Assembly (NCBI GenBank): GCA_959599615.1 | Contig: CAUGKA010000074.1 | Coordinates: 1-8,829, forward strand | Length of the DNA stretch: 8,829 nucleotides | DNA from: an uncultured Collinsella sp. | Lineage (GTDB): Bacteria > Actinomycetota > Coriobacteriia > Coriobacteriales > Coriobacteriaceae | Direction: 5' to 3' | Shown here: positions 1-6,437 of the stretch, piece by piece | How positions within the stretch are numbered: the first letter of the stretch is position 1 | Layout: each line of letters starts with the position of its first letter | The notes under the pieces: model-generated | What the model saw: the letters and a program-made list of their open reading frames with translations, nothing else | Database searches by the model: none | Told to the model about the DNA's origin: nothing | Translations under genes and position numbers: made by a program

Positions 1-78
1 CGGATAGATCATGATGTCGCCCGGGATGCGCGGGACCTTGAATTTCTTTTGCTCGTTGGCGGTCGCTTCCTGTGCCAT
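1..78 (-). CDS. N-terminal fragment of a possible KdgT-like (2-keto-3-deoxygluconate) permease
   Basis: This minus-strand reading frame starts with ATG at 78-76 and stays open for all 26 codons to the left edge, so the gene is cut by the window. The visible peptide begins MAQEATANEQ, has a lysine-rich cytosolic stretch (KKFKVP), and then RIPGDIMIYP. A short basic lead followed by an 'IPGxxMxxP' segment resembles the start of KdgT-family 2-keto-3-deoxygluconate permeases, where 'IPGGMMLVPL' opens the first membrane helix. A GGGGG tract (plus-strand C run at 83-87) lies four bases before the ATG and could serve as ribosome binding site. That a gene starts here is fairly secure from the frame, start and composition. 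The family call rests on about ten residues and is tentative; another membrane transporter is possible. Confidence 0.5.
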   Translation of the reverse strand, partial: MAQEATANEQKKFKVPRIPGDIMIYP

Positions 79-228
79 GAAACCCCCATTTCCGCTGACG
101 GGATACAAAAGCCCACGTCACGCTTTGCTACAGTAAAGTTTGACCATGGTACCAGAAGAAATAGACCAGCTCGGTGAAAAATCCGACGAGTTGGGATGGA
201 ACGAGATTCGGCGCCCGCGACGCCACCC
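79..228. other. Intergenic spacer between azlD end and the left-edge gene
   Basis: This 150-base spacer lies between two minus-strand genes and should hold the promoter of the left-edge gene, but I find no convincing -35/-10 pair. Two overlapping palindromes, ACCATGGT (143-150) and TGGTACCA (147-154), sit near its middle and could be an operator or chance. No hairpin followed by a T run is visible after azlD, so no intrinsic terminator is called. Confidence 0.35.
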
Positions 229-552
229 CTATATAAGGCTCAAGACAATATAGAGTACGATGCCCGAGACGCAGCACCACAGCATCGATTTTGTCTTGAC
301 CGCCACGACCACGACGCCGGCGGCCGCAATCCAGGGAACCAAGGCAGGCCAGAGTCCCGCGTCGAACGCGCCGGGGCTCACCAAGTCGTTGGCGACCAGC
401 GCGGCAAAGGCGGCGGGCGGGATATAGCCCAGGGCCTCGGTAATGCGGGGCGACAGGGTCCGCCCGCGCAAGGCGAACGCCGGCGCGATGCGAAAGAACG
501 CGATAGCAGCCCACGACGACAGCCACAGAACCAAGAACTCGTTAACGGGCAT
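229..552 (-). CDS. azlD: AzlD-type small subunit of branched-chain amino acid exporter
   Basis: AzlD is the small, roughly four-helix membrane subunit that works with AzlC in export of branched-chain amino acids and toxic analogues; substrate here is inferred from the family. The protein has 107 residues, the usual AzlD size. It opens MPVNEFLVLW with a hydrophobic helix, contains the family-like stretch 'RIAPAFALRGRTLSP' (about residues 21-35) followed by 'ITEALGYIPPAAFAALVAND' (37-56), and ends in two hydrophobic segments (about 70-85 and 88-107). I chose the ATG at 552-550; the frame extends further upstream but that part is antisense-like, basic and non-membrane. The start overlaps the end of azlC by 11 bases, which indicates translational coupling in one operon. 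Stop is TAG at 231-229. Confidence 0.85.
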   Translation of the reverse strand: MPVNEFLVLWLSSWAAIAFFRIAPAFALRGRTLSPRITEALGYIPPAAFAALVANDLVSPGAFDAGLWPALVPWIAAAGVVVVAVKTKSMLWCCVSGIVLYIVLSLI

Positions 553-1234
553 CGCGGGCACCTCTTCCGTCAAATACAGCATCGCACGCCAACGCAATGG
601 CAATGCCGGCCACGACGCTTGCCGGCACGGCAATATTCGTGAGGCCCAAGAACTTGCATACGGCGACGGACACCGCGCCCGAAACCGCCGCGACAACGTT
701 GCCGCGCGACAGCCGCTGCGAAAAGAGTAGACAGATAAAGAGCGACGTGCAGACAAAACTCGCAATAGCGGTGGGAACATCGACAACGGCACCGACGATG
801 GCACCCATCGTGCACGAAGCGCCCCATGTTGCGATAAGGATCACGTTGAGCACAAAGGACTCGCGCGGGCCCCAATCCTCCCCCTCAACCAGCTTGGCAA
901 GCGAGATGCCATATGCCTCCTCGGTAAGTGTCGCAGCAACAGCCAGCGTCTGACTCTTCGAGGCACCCGTCAGATGCGACGTGATCGATGCCGAGTAAAG
1001 CGCAAAGCGCGAGGAGATGGCAGCAAAGCTCGCGACGATCGATGCTGCAGGCACGCCCGCCAGCCACAGGTTGCAGATCATAAACTGGCCGCTGCCCGTC
1101 ACAAACGTGCTGCTCAGGGCAAAGACCATCCAGAGTTCCATTCCCGTCTGCCCCATGATCATTCCGCACGGCGCGCCTATTGCAACATAGGTAAGCATCA
1201 CTGGCCAGACGGTTCTAACGATTTTGAGCACCAT
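542..1234 (-). CDS. azlC: AzlC-type large subunit of branched-chain amino acid exporter
   Basis: AzlC is the multi-helix permease subunit of the AzlCD exporter family. The 230-residue protein carries family features: an N-terminal helix 'MLTYVAIGAPCGMIMG', a segment 'FVTGSGQFMICNLWLAGVP' (AzlC proteins have a similar 'FAGASQF' region), 'SSRFALYSASI', corresponding to the 'NLRHLLYGASL' region, and 'TLTEEAYGISL', corresponding to the 'LLTDETFAL' region. I chose ATG at 1234-1232, giving MVLKIVRTVWP, because an AGGATG Shine-Dalgarno (1248-1243) lies eight bases upstream and because the length then matches the family. The frame continues upstream to 1303, adding 23 polar residues with no membrane character. 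It overlaps azlD by 11 bases and diverges from the HD-domain gene. Loss of the canonical Arg-His in the RHLLYG-like motif (here SRFALYS) suggests a divergent branch. Confidence 0.88.
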   Translation of the reverse strand: MVLKIVRTVWPVMLTYVAIGAPCGMIMGQTGMELWMVFALSSTFVTGSGQFMICNLWLAGVPAASIVASFAAISSRFALYSASITSHLTGASKSQTLAVAATLTEEAYGISLAKLVEGEDWGPRESFVLNVILIATWGASCTMGAIVGAVVDVPTAIASFVCTSLFICLLFSQRLSRGNVVAAVSGAVSVAVCKFLGLTNIAVPASVVAGIAIALACDAVFDGRGARDAR

Positions 1235-1360
1235 ACGCTTCTCATCCTGACAAGGTCTCCGAGCCGCATGTAGCGACACGGCAGAATCATCATCCGACAG
1301 CAACCGAGTTCACCTACAATTGCCACCGGATCGAAAGACACAACTTTTTAGGAAGTCATT
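1235..1360. promoter_or_regulatory. Divergent promoter region between azlC and the HD-domain gene
   Basis: This 126-base spacer must carry promoters in both directions. The best -10-like hexamer for the plus-strand gene is TACAAT at 1315-1320, about 40 bases upstream of its start codon, but no recognisable -35 sits 16-18 bases before it. No clear promoter is visible for azlC. The region is called from gene orientation rather than from motifs. Confidence 0.35.
1243..1248 (-). promoter_or_regulatory. Ribosome binding site that decides the azlC start
   Basis: On the minus strand AGGATG ends eight bases before the ATG at 1234. This supports that start over the longer frame opening at 1303. Confidence 0.5.
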
Positions 1361-2173
1361 ATGACAGCTATCGATCGAGACCGGACGCGCGCGGCCTTCA
1401 GAAGCTACACCGATGCCTACGACGCCACTAACCCACGCATCGCGCTCAAAATCGAGCATACGTACCACGTGGCCGAGGCATGCGATGCCGTAGCACGCGA
1501 GCAGGGCTGGTCGTCAGAAGATATTGACCTGGCATGGCTTTGCGGCCTGCTACACGATATGGGCCGCTTTGAGCAGTTGCGGCGCTGGGACACCTTTAAG
1601 GACGCCGAGAGCATGAGCCATGCAGCGCTGGGCATCGAGGTCCTCTTTGGCGAGAATCCCGCCGATGCACCCGCCGTAACGAGCATCCGCGACTTTATCG
1701 ATGACCCGGCAGAAGATGAGCTCATCCGAGCGAGCATTGCCTATCACAGCGATTTTCGTCTACCCGCGCAGCTCGACGAGCGTACGCGGAGCTTCTGCGA
1801 TATCGTGCGCGATGGTGACAAGATCGACATTATGCGCACCATCGCCGACAGCACCGTCGAGACCATCCTCAAGGTGGATGAGGACGCATTTCTCGCCAGC
1901 CACTTCTCGGCACCGGCGCTTACCGCCTTTGACGAGCACCGCTGCGTCGCACGCGATGAGCGCGATGAGCCCGCAGACTACCTGGTGGGACTCATCTGCT
2001 TTATGTTTGAGCTCGTCTATCCAGCGAGCCGCGCGCTGGCGCGCGAACAGGGCGATATCCACCGCCTGCTCGACGCGCCCTTTGGCATTACGCGGCCCTT
2101 TACCGACCCCGCCACGCAGGCAACCTGGAGCCGCCTAAAGGACGAGATGCGCGACTGGCTGACGCGCGCTTAG
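1361..2173 (+). CDS. HD-domain metal-dependent phosphohydrolase
   Basis: HD-domain proteins bind a divalent metal through histidines and aspartates and hydrolyse phosphate esters such as nucleotides or nucleotide second messengers; the substrate here cannot be read from the sequence. In the 270-residue protein the first metal histidine is H33 or H36 (KIEHTYHV), the diagnostic His-Asp pair is H65-D66 (GLLHDMGRFEQ), a further histidine is H87 (MSHAALG), then H129 (AYHSDF), and a late acidic patch is at D151/D153 (VRDGDKIDIMR). This order matches a complete HD fold of about 160 residues. The C-terminal 100 residues are helical and look like an unassigned extension. Start ATG at 1361 is preceded by AGGAAG (1350-1355) with five bases of spacing. 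It is monocistronic, divergent from azlC and convergent with etfA, whose stop codon overlaps its own TAG. Confidence 0.9.
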   Translation: MTAIDRDRTRAAFRSYTDAYDATNPRIALKIEHTYHVAEACDAVAREQGWSSEDIDLAWLCGLLHDMGRFEQLRRWDTFKDAESMSHAALGIEVLFGENPADAPAVTSIRDFIDDPAEDELIRASIAYHSDFRLPAQLDERTRSFCDIVRDGDKIDIMRTIADSTVETILKVDEDAFLASHFSAPALTAFDEHRCVARDERDEPADYLVGLICFMFELVYPASRALAREQGDIHRLLDAPFGITRPFTDPATQATWSRLKDEMRDWLTRA

Positions 2174-3374
2174 CGCTCAAGCTGAGCCAGCAGCTCCTCA
2201 ACGATCTCAACGGCATCGCCGACGACCTTGTACTGGGCGGCACCAAAGATGGGGGCATCCGGGTCCTCATTGATGGCGACAATGCACTCCGCCCCACCGA
2301 TGCCGGCGAGATGCTGGATAGCGCCCGAGACACCGATGCTCACGAGGAGCTTGGGCGAGACCGATACACCCGTCTGGCCAATTTGGTGGCGATACTCCAG
2401 CCAGCCGGCCTCCACCACGGGGCGCGTGCAGCCAAGCTCGGCACCCAGAGCCTCGGCAAGCTTTCGCATCAGCGGTAGGTTTTTCTTGGAGCCGATGCCG
2501 CGGCCCACCACGACCAGACGCTCGGCATCGGCAATTGAGGCCTGCTGTCCCACTCTTCGGCGGGAATCGAGATCTCGACACGGGCCTTAACGTCATCCGC
2601 TAGCACTACCTGGACAATCGTGCCGGAGCGGCTATAGTCAAACTCGGGCGCCTTAAAGATGCCGGGGCGCACCGTTGCCATCTGAGGACGGTGGTTGGGG
2701 CAGATAATGGTGGCCATCAGGTTGCCGCCAAACGCCGGGCGCGTCTGCTGCAGCAGACCCGTCTCCGTATCCATCGAAAGCACCGTGCAATCGGCCGTAA
2801 GGCCCGTCTGCAAGCGCACGGCCACACCGGGCGCCAGCTCGCGACCAAAGGCGGTCGCGCCGTACAGAATGGCCTCGGGCTTGCGCTCGGCTACCAAATC
2901 GCAGATCAAGCGAGCGTAGACCTCCGCGTCGTTCTGACGCAGGCGCTCGTCACGACAGACCAGAACTTCGTCCGCACCGGCGCAAATCAGATGCTCCAGG
3001 GCCCCGAGTGAGCCCTCGGGGCTCATGCCGACCAGTGCCACCAGACGGCAGCCGCGGGCATCGGCAAGCTCGCGCCCCTTGCCCATGAGCTCGAAGGCCA
3101 CGGATGCAACGGCATCGTGCTCGTCAGTCTGCACGAAGATCCAGATGTCTCGATATGCGTCAAGGTCTGCCGCGCCGGCGGCCTCGTCGCGCTCAATCGA
3201 GATGGCGTTGACGGGGCAGGCGTCGACGCACCCACCGCACAGGATACAGCCGTCGGTTACGCGGGCACAGCGATTGGGGCGCTCACCCTCCACCACAATG
3301 CCGCCCGAGGCGCAGGCGCGAACGCAGCGACCGCAGCCGATACAGGCTTCGCTATCGATAATCAGCCCGCTCAT
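2170..3374 (-). pseudogene. etfA: Electron transfer flavoprotein alpha subunit with ferredoxin domain, frameshifted
   Basis: EtfA carries alpha-FAD and passes electrons between EtfB and partner redox centres. Residues 1-60 form a two-cluster ferredoxin domain with Cys 11, 14, 17, 21 and Cys 43, 46, 49, 53, each a CxxCxxCxxxC set. The alpha/beta domain follows (about 75-250). After 'EISIPAEE' the frame runs into 27 unrelated residues and stops at 2469. The FAD domain continues in a second frame from about 2553 to TAA at 2172-2170: 'VVVGRGIGSKKN', 'RHQIGQTG', 'SGAIQHLAG', 'AINEDPDAPIF'. One extra base near 2554-2556 would restore a normal roughly 400-residue EtfA. ATG 3374-3372 follows the etfB TAG with no gap, and GAGGGG (3389-3384) precedes it by nine bases. 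Sequencing error, true mutation or split translation are all possible. The family call is very sure; the broken state is what the given sequence shows. Confidence 0.88.
2470..2560 (-). other. Frameshift junction in etfA
   Basis: Reading on the minus strand, the upstream frame is good through GCC-GAA-GAG (about 2563-2555) and then becomes nonsense through 2469. The downstream frame, one base earlier, becomes good from GTG-GGA-CAG (2553 onward) and gives QASIADAERLVVVGRG. Loss of one base next to the TGGG run (plus strand CCCA, 2549-2552) explains it. I see no X-XXY-YYZ slippery heptamer, so programmed -1 frameshifting is not supported. The GTG at 2553 could in principle start a separate chain, with only a weak GAAGA upstream. 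Confidence 0.75.
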
Positions 3375-4190
3375 CTATGCCATCCCCTCAATAATCTTGG
3401 CAAGTTTTACCGCCTGCTCGGACGCCGTTCCCTCAACGGCCTCGCACGTTTGGTCACGGTCGGGCACAAACGAGCGCACGACCTGCGTCGGTGATCCGGC
3501 AAGGCCGCAACGCGAGGGATCGGCGTTTACGTCGGCAGCGCTGGCCACACGCACGTCTGCATCCTCGGCCGCGCGAATACCGGCAATACTCGGCATGCGC
3601 AGCTGGCCAATCTCCTTGGCGGTCGTCATCGCACACGGCATCTCCAGGTACACCGTCTCCTCGCCGGCATCGCAGCCGTGGACGAGCGCCAGCGAGCCAC
3701 ACGTCGCAAATCCCGCGCTCTGCACACAGCTCACGTCGGTCACGCAGGGGACCCCAAAGGCGCCGGCCAGCTCGGGGCCGATCTGGGCCGTATCGCCGTC
3801 CACTGCCATCTTGCCGCAGATGAGCAGGTCAAAGTCCTCATCGAGTGCCTCGATGCCGCATTTGAGGGCATAGGTGGTGGCTAGGGTATCGGCGCCCGCA
3901 AAGGCTCGGTCGGTCAGCAGCAGCGCGTCGTCGGCACCGCGGGCGATGCAGTCGCGCAGCAGCGATTCGGTCGTGGGGATGCCCATCGACACCACCGTCA
4001 CACGCACGCCCATGCCAAAGCCGATAAAGTCGTCCTTCAGCGCCAGCGCACATTCGAGAGCACTTGCATCGAAGGGATTAATGACCGCCTGCTTGCCATC
4101 ACGCACGATAGTATTGGTCTTGGGGTCCATCTTGACCTCGGTGCTTCCGGGCACCGCCTTGACGCACACCACCATATGGAAATCACTCAT
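3375..4190 (-). CDS. etfB: Electron transfer flavoprotein beta subunit
   Basis: EtfB pairs with EtfA; in bifurcating ETFs it holds the bifurcating beta-FAD and the NAD(H) site, while in classical ETFs it holds AMP. The 271-residue protein has 'KAVPGSTEVKMDP' near the N-terminus, 'NPFDASALECAL' (38-49), 'VVSMGIPTTESLLRDCIARGAD' (67 onward), 'DRAFAGADTLATTYAL' (94-109) and the nucleotide-binding loop 'DGDTAQIGPELA' (131-142). The last two motifs resemble bifurcating ETFs, as the lactate dehydrogenase partner would predict. Two starts compete: GTG at 4196, which forms a GTGA overlap with the upstream stop, and ATG at 4190. I prefer ATG because AAAGGGGG (4207-4200) is nine bases from it but only three from GTG. 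It is followed directly by etfA with zero spacing. Confidence 0.93.
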   Translation of the reverse strand: MSDFHMVVCVKAVPGSTEVKMDPKTNTIVRDGKQAVINPFDASALECALALKDDFIGFGMGVRVTVVSMGIPTTESLLRDCIARGADDALLLTDRAFAGADTLATTYALKCGIEALDEDFDLLICGKMAVDGDTAQIGPELAGAFGVPCVTDVSCVQSAGFATCGSLALVHGCDAGEETVYLEMPCAMTTAKEIGQLRMPSIAGIRAAEDADVRVASAADVNADPSRCGLAGSPTQVVRSFVPDRDQTCEAVEGTASEQAVKLAKIIEGMA

Positions 4191-4192
4191 CT

Positions 4193-5794
4193 TCACGCGC
4201 CCCCTTTCTGGACGAGTTCATCCAAGAGCTTCTCCGTAAACAGGTTGCCGCGACCCAGCTGGCCGGCAGGATCGAGCTGGAGTTTGAGACGCGCCGACTC
4301 GACCATGGCCTCGTGGCCGTACATCGTCTCCAAGAAGCCCGCCTTGATCTTGCCGACGCCGTGTTCGGCAGAAACGGCACCGCCCATGGCCGTGACCTCG
4401 GAAGCCCACTGGGCAAAGAGCTCTCCACCACGACGGTAGTCTTGCGCATCGCGCGGCAGGATGTTCACATGCAGATGGTTGTTCCCGATGTGTCCCCAGG
4501 CAGCAGATTCAAGCCCGCTTTCGGCCAGCGTGCGGCGATAGAGGGCCACGACATCGGCAAGGCGTGCATTGGGCACCGACATATCCGATCCCAGCTTGGT
4601 AATGGTGGGGTCGGTGCGGCGACGCTCGTCAATGAGCATGTTGACGCTCTCGGGCACCGCGTGGCGGAAGAACCGCTGGCACTCGCGATCGACTTCGGTG
4701 CGGGCGACCCATGTCGCATCGTCGCGGCCGCCCGCAAGCTCCAGCACCCATCCCAGGTGGTACAGCTCCTCGGTCGCCTGCGCCTCGTCATCGCAGTCGA
4801 GCTCCACGTAGACACAGACCTTTGCCTCGTCGTCGAGCGCCGGCAGCGAGGCAAACGCTGTCGACTGCTCGCGCTGGCGACGTAGAATATCCAGGGCGCC
4901 AGCATCGAAGTACTCGATGGCAGCCGCATGGGACAGGACAGGGCGCACGGAATCGGTAAAGGACACCGCCTGGTCCTCGCTATCGAAAAAGCAACTCACA
5001 CCCCAAACGACCGCAGGCGCCGCCTGCAGGGCAATCTCGAGCTCGGTGATAACGCCGAGCGTGCCGCACGCGCCGATAAAGAAGTCGATGGCGTCCATAT
5101 CGTCCGCAACGAAATAGCCTGAGGCATTTTTGGTCTTGGGCATGGTGTAGTCGGGAAGATCGAGCTCGAGCGTACGGCCCTCTGCCGTCACGAGCGACAG
5201 GTGGCGGCCCTGGGCAAAAGCCTCGCCGCGCTGAAGCTCAAGCAAATCGCCATCAGCCAGCGCGACGTGGAGTCCCGTGATATGCGGGCGCATGGGGCCG
5301 TAAGCGTAGCTGCGGGCGCCGGAGGCGTTGCATGCCGCCATGCCACCCAGACAGGCAGATGCCTCGGTGGGATCGGTGGGAAAGAACTGCTCGGGGGACT
5401 CTTGGAACTCCTCGTAGGCCTCAAGCGATGCCTGGTCCCAACCAGCGGTCGGCAGTACCTTCTTGCTCAGCTGCTTACGCAGCTCCGAGAGCACAACGCC
5501 CGGCTCCACGCGCAGCAGAAATTGGCCTTGTTCATCGCGGCGAAGGCCCAAGTAGCGATTCATACGGGAAGTATTGAGGATATGCCCACCGTGGGGCACG
5601 GCACCGGCGGCAAGGCCGGTTCGGGCGCCCTGAACCGTTACCGGGACACGCTCGGCATGGAGCGTTTCCAAAATGGCACGGACCTCGTCTTCCGTTGTCG
5701 GAAACGAGATGCTCGATGCTTCGCCCGATGCACGAGATTCATCGCGGCCATACTCTTCGAACTCATCGGTGAAGGGTTTAATGGTTGCAGACAC
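4193..5794 (-). CDS. FAD-linked lactate/2-hydroxyacid dehydrogenase of an EtfAB-coupled complex
   Basis: This GlcD/Dld-type flavoenzyme oxidises a 2-hydroxyacid, most likely lactate to pyruvate given the adjacent etfBA. Residues 30-250 form the FAD-binding fold: 'PVTVQGARTGLAAGAVPHGG' (51-70), 'GGMAACNASGARSYAYGPMR' (150-169) and 'GACGTLGVITELEIAL' (241-256). The C-terminal FAD-oxidase domain holds the metal/substrate residues H435 and H442 (GHIGNNHLH) and E477-H478 (SAEHGVGK), an arrangement shared with D-2-hydroxyglutarate and D-lactate dehydrogenases. At 533 residues it is longer than the usual 450-480, partly through an acidic insertion near 112-137. The start is GTG at 5794-5792, preceded by AAGGGGGAG with five bases of spacing; the frame gives VSATIKPF. 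It is the first gene of the operon; its stop overlaps the alternative GTG of etfB. Stereospecificity and substrate are inferred. Confidence 0.9.
   Translation of the reverse strand: MSATIKPFTDEFEEYGRDESRASGEASSISFPTTEDEVRAILETLHAERVPVTVQGARTGLAAGAVPHGGHILNTSRMNRYLGLRRDEQGQFLLRVEPGVVLSELRKQLSKKVLPTAGWDQASLEAYEEFQESPEQFFPTDPTEASACLGGMAACNASGARSYAYGPMRPHITGLHVALADGDLLELQRGEAFAQGRHLSLVTAEGRTLELDLPDYTMPKTKNASGYFVADDMDAIDFFIGACGTLGVITELEIALQAAPAVVWGVSCFFDSEDQAVSFTDSVRPVLSHAAAIEYFDAGALDILRRQREQSTAFASLPALDDEAKVCVYVELDCDDEAQATEELYHLGWVLELAGGRDDATWVARTEVDRECQRFFRHAVPESVNMLIDERRRTDPTITKLGSDMSVPNARLADVVALYRRTLAESGLESAAWGHIGNNHLHVNILPRDAQDYRRGGELFAQWASEVTAMGGAVSAEHGVGKIKAGFLETMYGHEAMVESARLKLQLDPAGQLGRGNLFTEKLLDELVQKGGA
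4200..4207 (-). promoter_or_regulatory. Ribosome binding site deciding the etfB start
   Basis: AAAGGGGG on the minus strand lies nine bases before ATG 4190 and three before GTG 4196. The spacing favours the ATG. The same AAAGGGGG string precedes the dehydrogenase start (5809-5802). Confidence 0.55.
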
Positions 5795-5864
5795 GCGAAC
5801 TCCCCCTTTAGCTAACTACAGTGTTTGCAGGGAGATGTTACCGCATCGTTTCGTCGACGTGTTC

Positions 5865-5875
5865 GAGACCGTCTC
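5865..5875. repeat. Short dyad GAGAC-C-GTCTC upstream of the dehydrogenase operon
   Basis: A perfect 5-bp inverted repeat around a single C lies about 70 bases before the GTG start of the dehydrogenase, a fitting place for an operator. It is short enough to occur by chance. Confidence 0.3.
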
Positions 5876-5990
5876 CATAATTGGCGATTTTTACGTTTGT
5901 GCAATTCGGCGAACGGCAAGGCTTCCTCGGCAGACGATGCTTTTGACACATATCGCCCCGCCGTCGCCGACCGCTCGATTGTCGCTCGAA

Positions 5991-6019
5991 AAAAGTTGAA
6001 GTAATTTTTTCAACCTTTT
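5991..6019. repeat. AT-rich inverted repeat
   Basis: GTTGAA (5995-6000) and TTCAAC (6009-6014) form a perfect 6-bp dyad around an 8-base centre. Flanking AAAA (5991-5994) and TTTT (6016-6019) extend the pairing across one unpaired C. In an otherwise GC-rich region this stands out and suggests a regulator site or promoter core between two divergent operons. Confidence 0.4.
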
Positions 6020-6048
6020 ACCTGCGGAGATGTCAATCCGTCAAGCAT

Positions 6049-6066
6049 TTGGTCAGAAATTGGTCA
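6049..6066 (+). repeat. Tandem TTGGTCA repeat
   Basis: TTGGTCA occurs at 6049-6055 and 6060-6066, 11 bases apart, which is about one helical turn. Related GTCAA strings occur at 6032-6036 and 6040-6044. Phased direct repeats upstream of an operon can be activator sites; no regulator can be named. Confidence 0.35.
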
Positions 6067-6095
6067 AGTAGCGGCTGATACGGTCGGCGTCGACA

Positions 6096-6119
6096 GCCAA
6101 AACCGATAGAAGTTTTGGC
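6096..6119 (+). promoter_or_regulatory. 8-bp hairpin in the leader of the surface operon
   Basis: GCCAAAAC (6096-6103) and GTTTTGGC (6112-6119) are perfect reverse complements separated by the 8-base loop CGATAGAA. The element ends ten bases before the GGGAGG ribosome binding site of the gene at 6141. No T run follows on either strand, so it is not an intrinsic terminator. It may be an operator at DNA level or an mRNA leader hairpin. Confidence 0.5.
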
Positions 6120-6140
6120 CCCAGAAGCAGGGAGGTTCCC

Positions 6141-6437
6141 ATGGCATATTACTGGCCCCAGTACGGCGTCGCCATCGAGGTCGACGACGATCCCTATCTC
6201 CTGCCTTTCGACGAAGAGGCGTTCCCCGATACGGCGGTCTACCACGTCACCACCGATGTTATCTGCGACCCCGAGTCGTTCTCGGCGCTCGCCCACCACA
6301 TCGCGCGTATCCACGACATCGAGCTCCCTCACGACTTTGACGAGCTCATCTACTCGCGCCGCCTGATGCTTCACATGCTCTTTGGAGCGGACCCGTCCAC
6401 GTTCGCACGTGTCTACACCACCAAGGACGCCGCATGA
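6141..6437 (+). CDS. Small acidic cytosolic protein of unknown function, first gene of surface operon
   Basis: The 98-residue protein has no signal peptide or membrane segment. It begins MAYYWPQYGVAIEVDDDPY and continues with an acidic stretch, 'AVYHVTTDVICDPESFSALA', and a helical His- and Arg-containing second half (HHIARIHDIELPHDFDELIYS). The 'YWPxYxVAIEVDDDP' start followed by a 'VxHVTxxxxxDP' segment is loosely like the core of DUF559/Vsr-type nuclease-fold proteins ('WPxxxxAVEVDG'), but the usual following catalytic residues are not clear and the protein is much shorter, so I do not assign a function. GGGAGG (6130-6135) lies five bases before the ATG. Its TGA overlaps the next ATG (ATGA, 6434-6437), which implies translational coupling with the membrane protein downstream. 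Confidence 0.75.
   Translation: MAYYWPQYGVAIEVDDDPYLLPFDEEAFPDTAVYHVTTDVICDPESFSALAHHIARIHDIELPHDFDELIYSRRLMLHMLFGADPSTFARVYTTKDAA

Larger units (their letters stand above)
5795..6140. promoter_or_regulatory. Divergent intergenic region with dyads and repeats
   Basis: This 346-base region separates the lactate dehydrogenase operon (minus) from the surface-protein operon (plus) and must contain both promoters. I see no coding frame with a start, binding site and sensible composition. A perfect -35 consensus TTGACA occurs at 5943-5948 on the plus strand, but nothing like TATAAT lies 16-18 bases on. Other visible elements are the dyad GAGAC-C-GTCTC (5865-5875), an AT-rich dyad at 5991-6019, a repeated TTGGTCA (6049 and 6060) and an 8-bp hairpin (6096-6119), listed separately. 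Confidence 0.5.

Noticed and set aside
1235..1303. Upstream extension of azlC by 23 codons
   Set aside because: The extra residues are polar with no membrane character, and the Shine-Dalgarno at 1248-1243 fits the ATG at 1234.
2175..2187. Small hairpin GCTCA-AGC-TGAGC after the HD gene as terminator
   Set aside because: The stem has only five pairs, no T run follows, and it lies inside the etfA coding region.
2545..2565. Programmed -1 frameshift making a full EtfA
   Set aside because: There is no slippery heptamer (sequence reads GAAGAGTGGGACAGC on the minus strand), and EtfA is not known to use recoding. Mutation or sequence error is simpler.
3025..3873. Plus-strand open frame of 282 codons across etfA and etfB
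   Set aside because: The translation is low-complexity Ser/Ala/Pro/Thr and lies antisense to two clear ETF genes; it is a GC-driven shadow.
5201..5815. Plus-strand open frame of 204 codons opposite the dehydrogenase
   Set aside because: It is antisense to the well-conserved FAD-binding domain and ends in the intergenic region without any recognisable motif.
5943..5948. Consensus -35 box TTGACA on the plus strand
   Set aside because: No -10-like hexamer lies 16-18 bases downstream, where the sequence is GC-rich (around GCCGAC). I mention it in the spacer entry but do not call a promoter.
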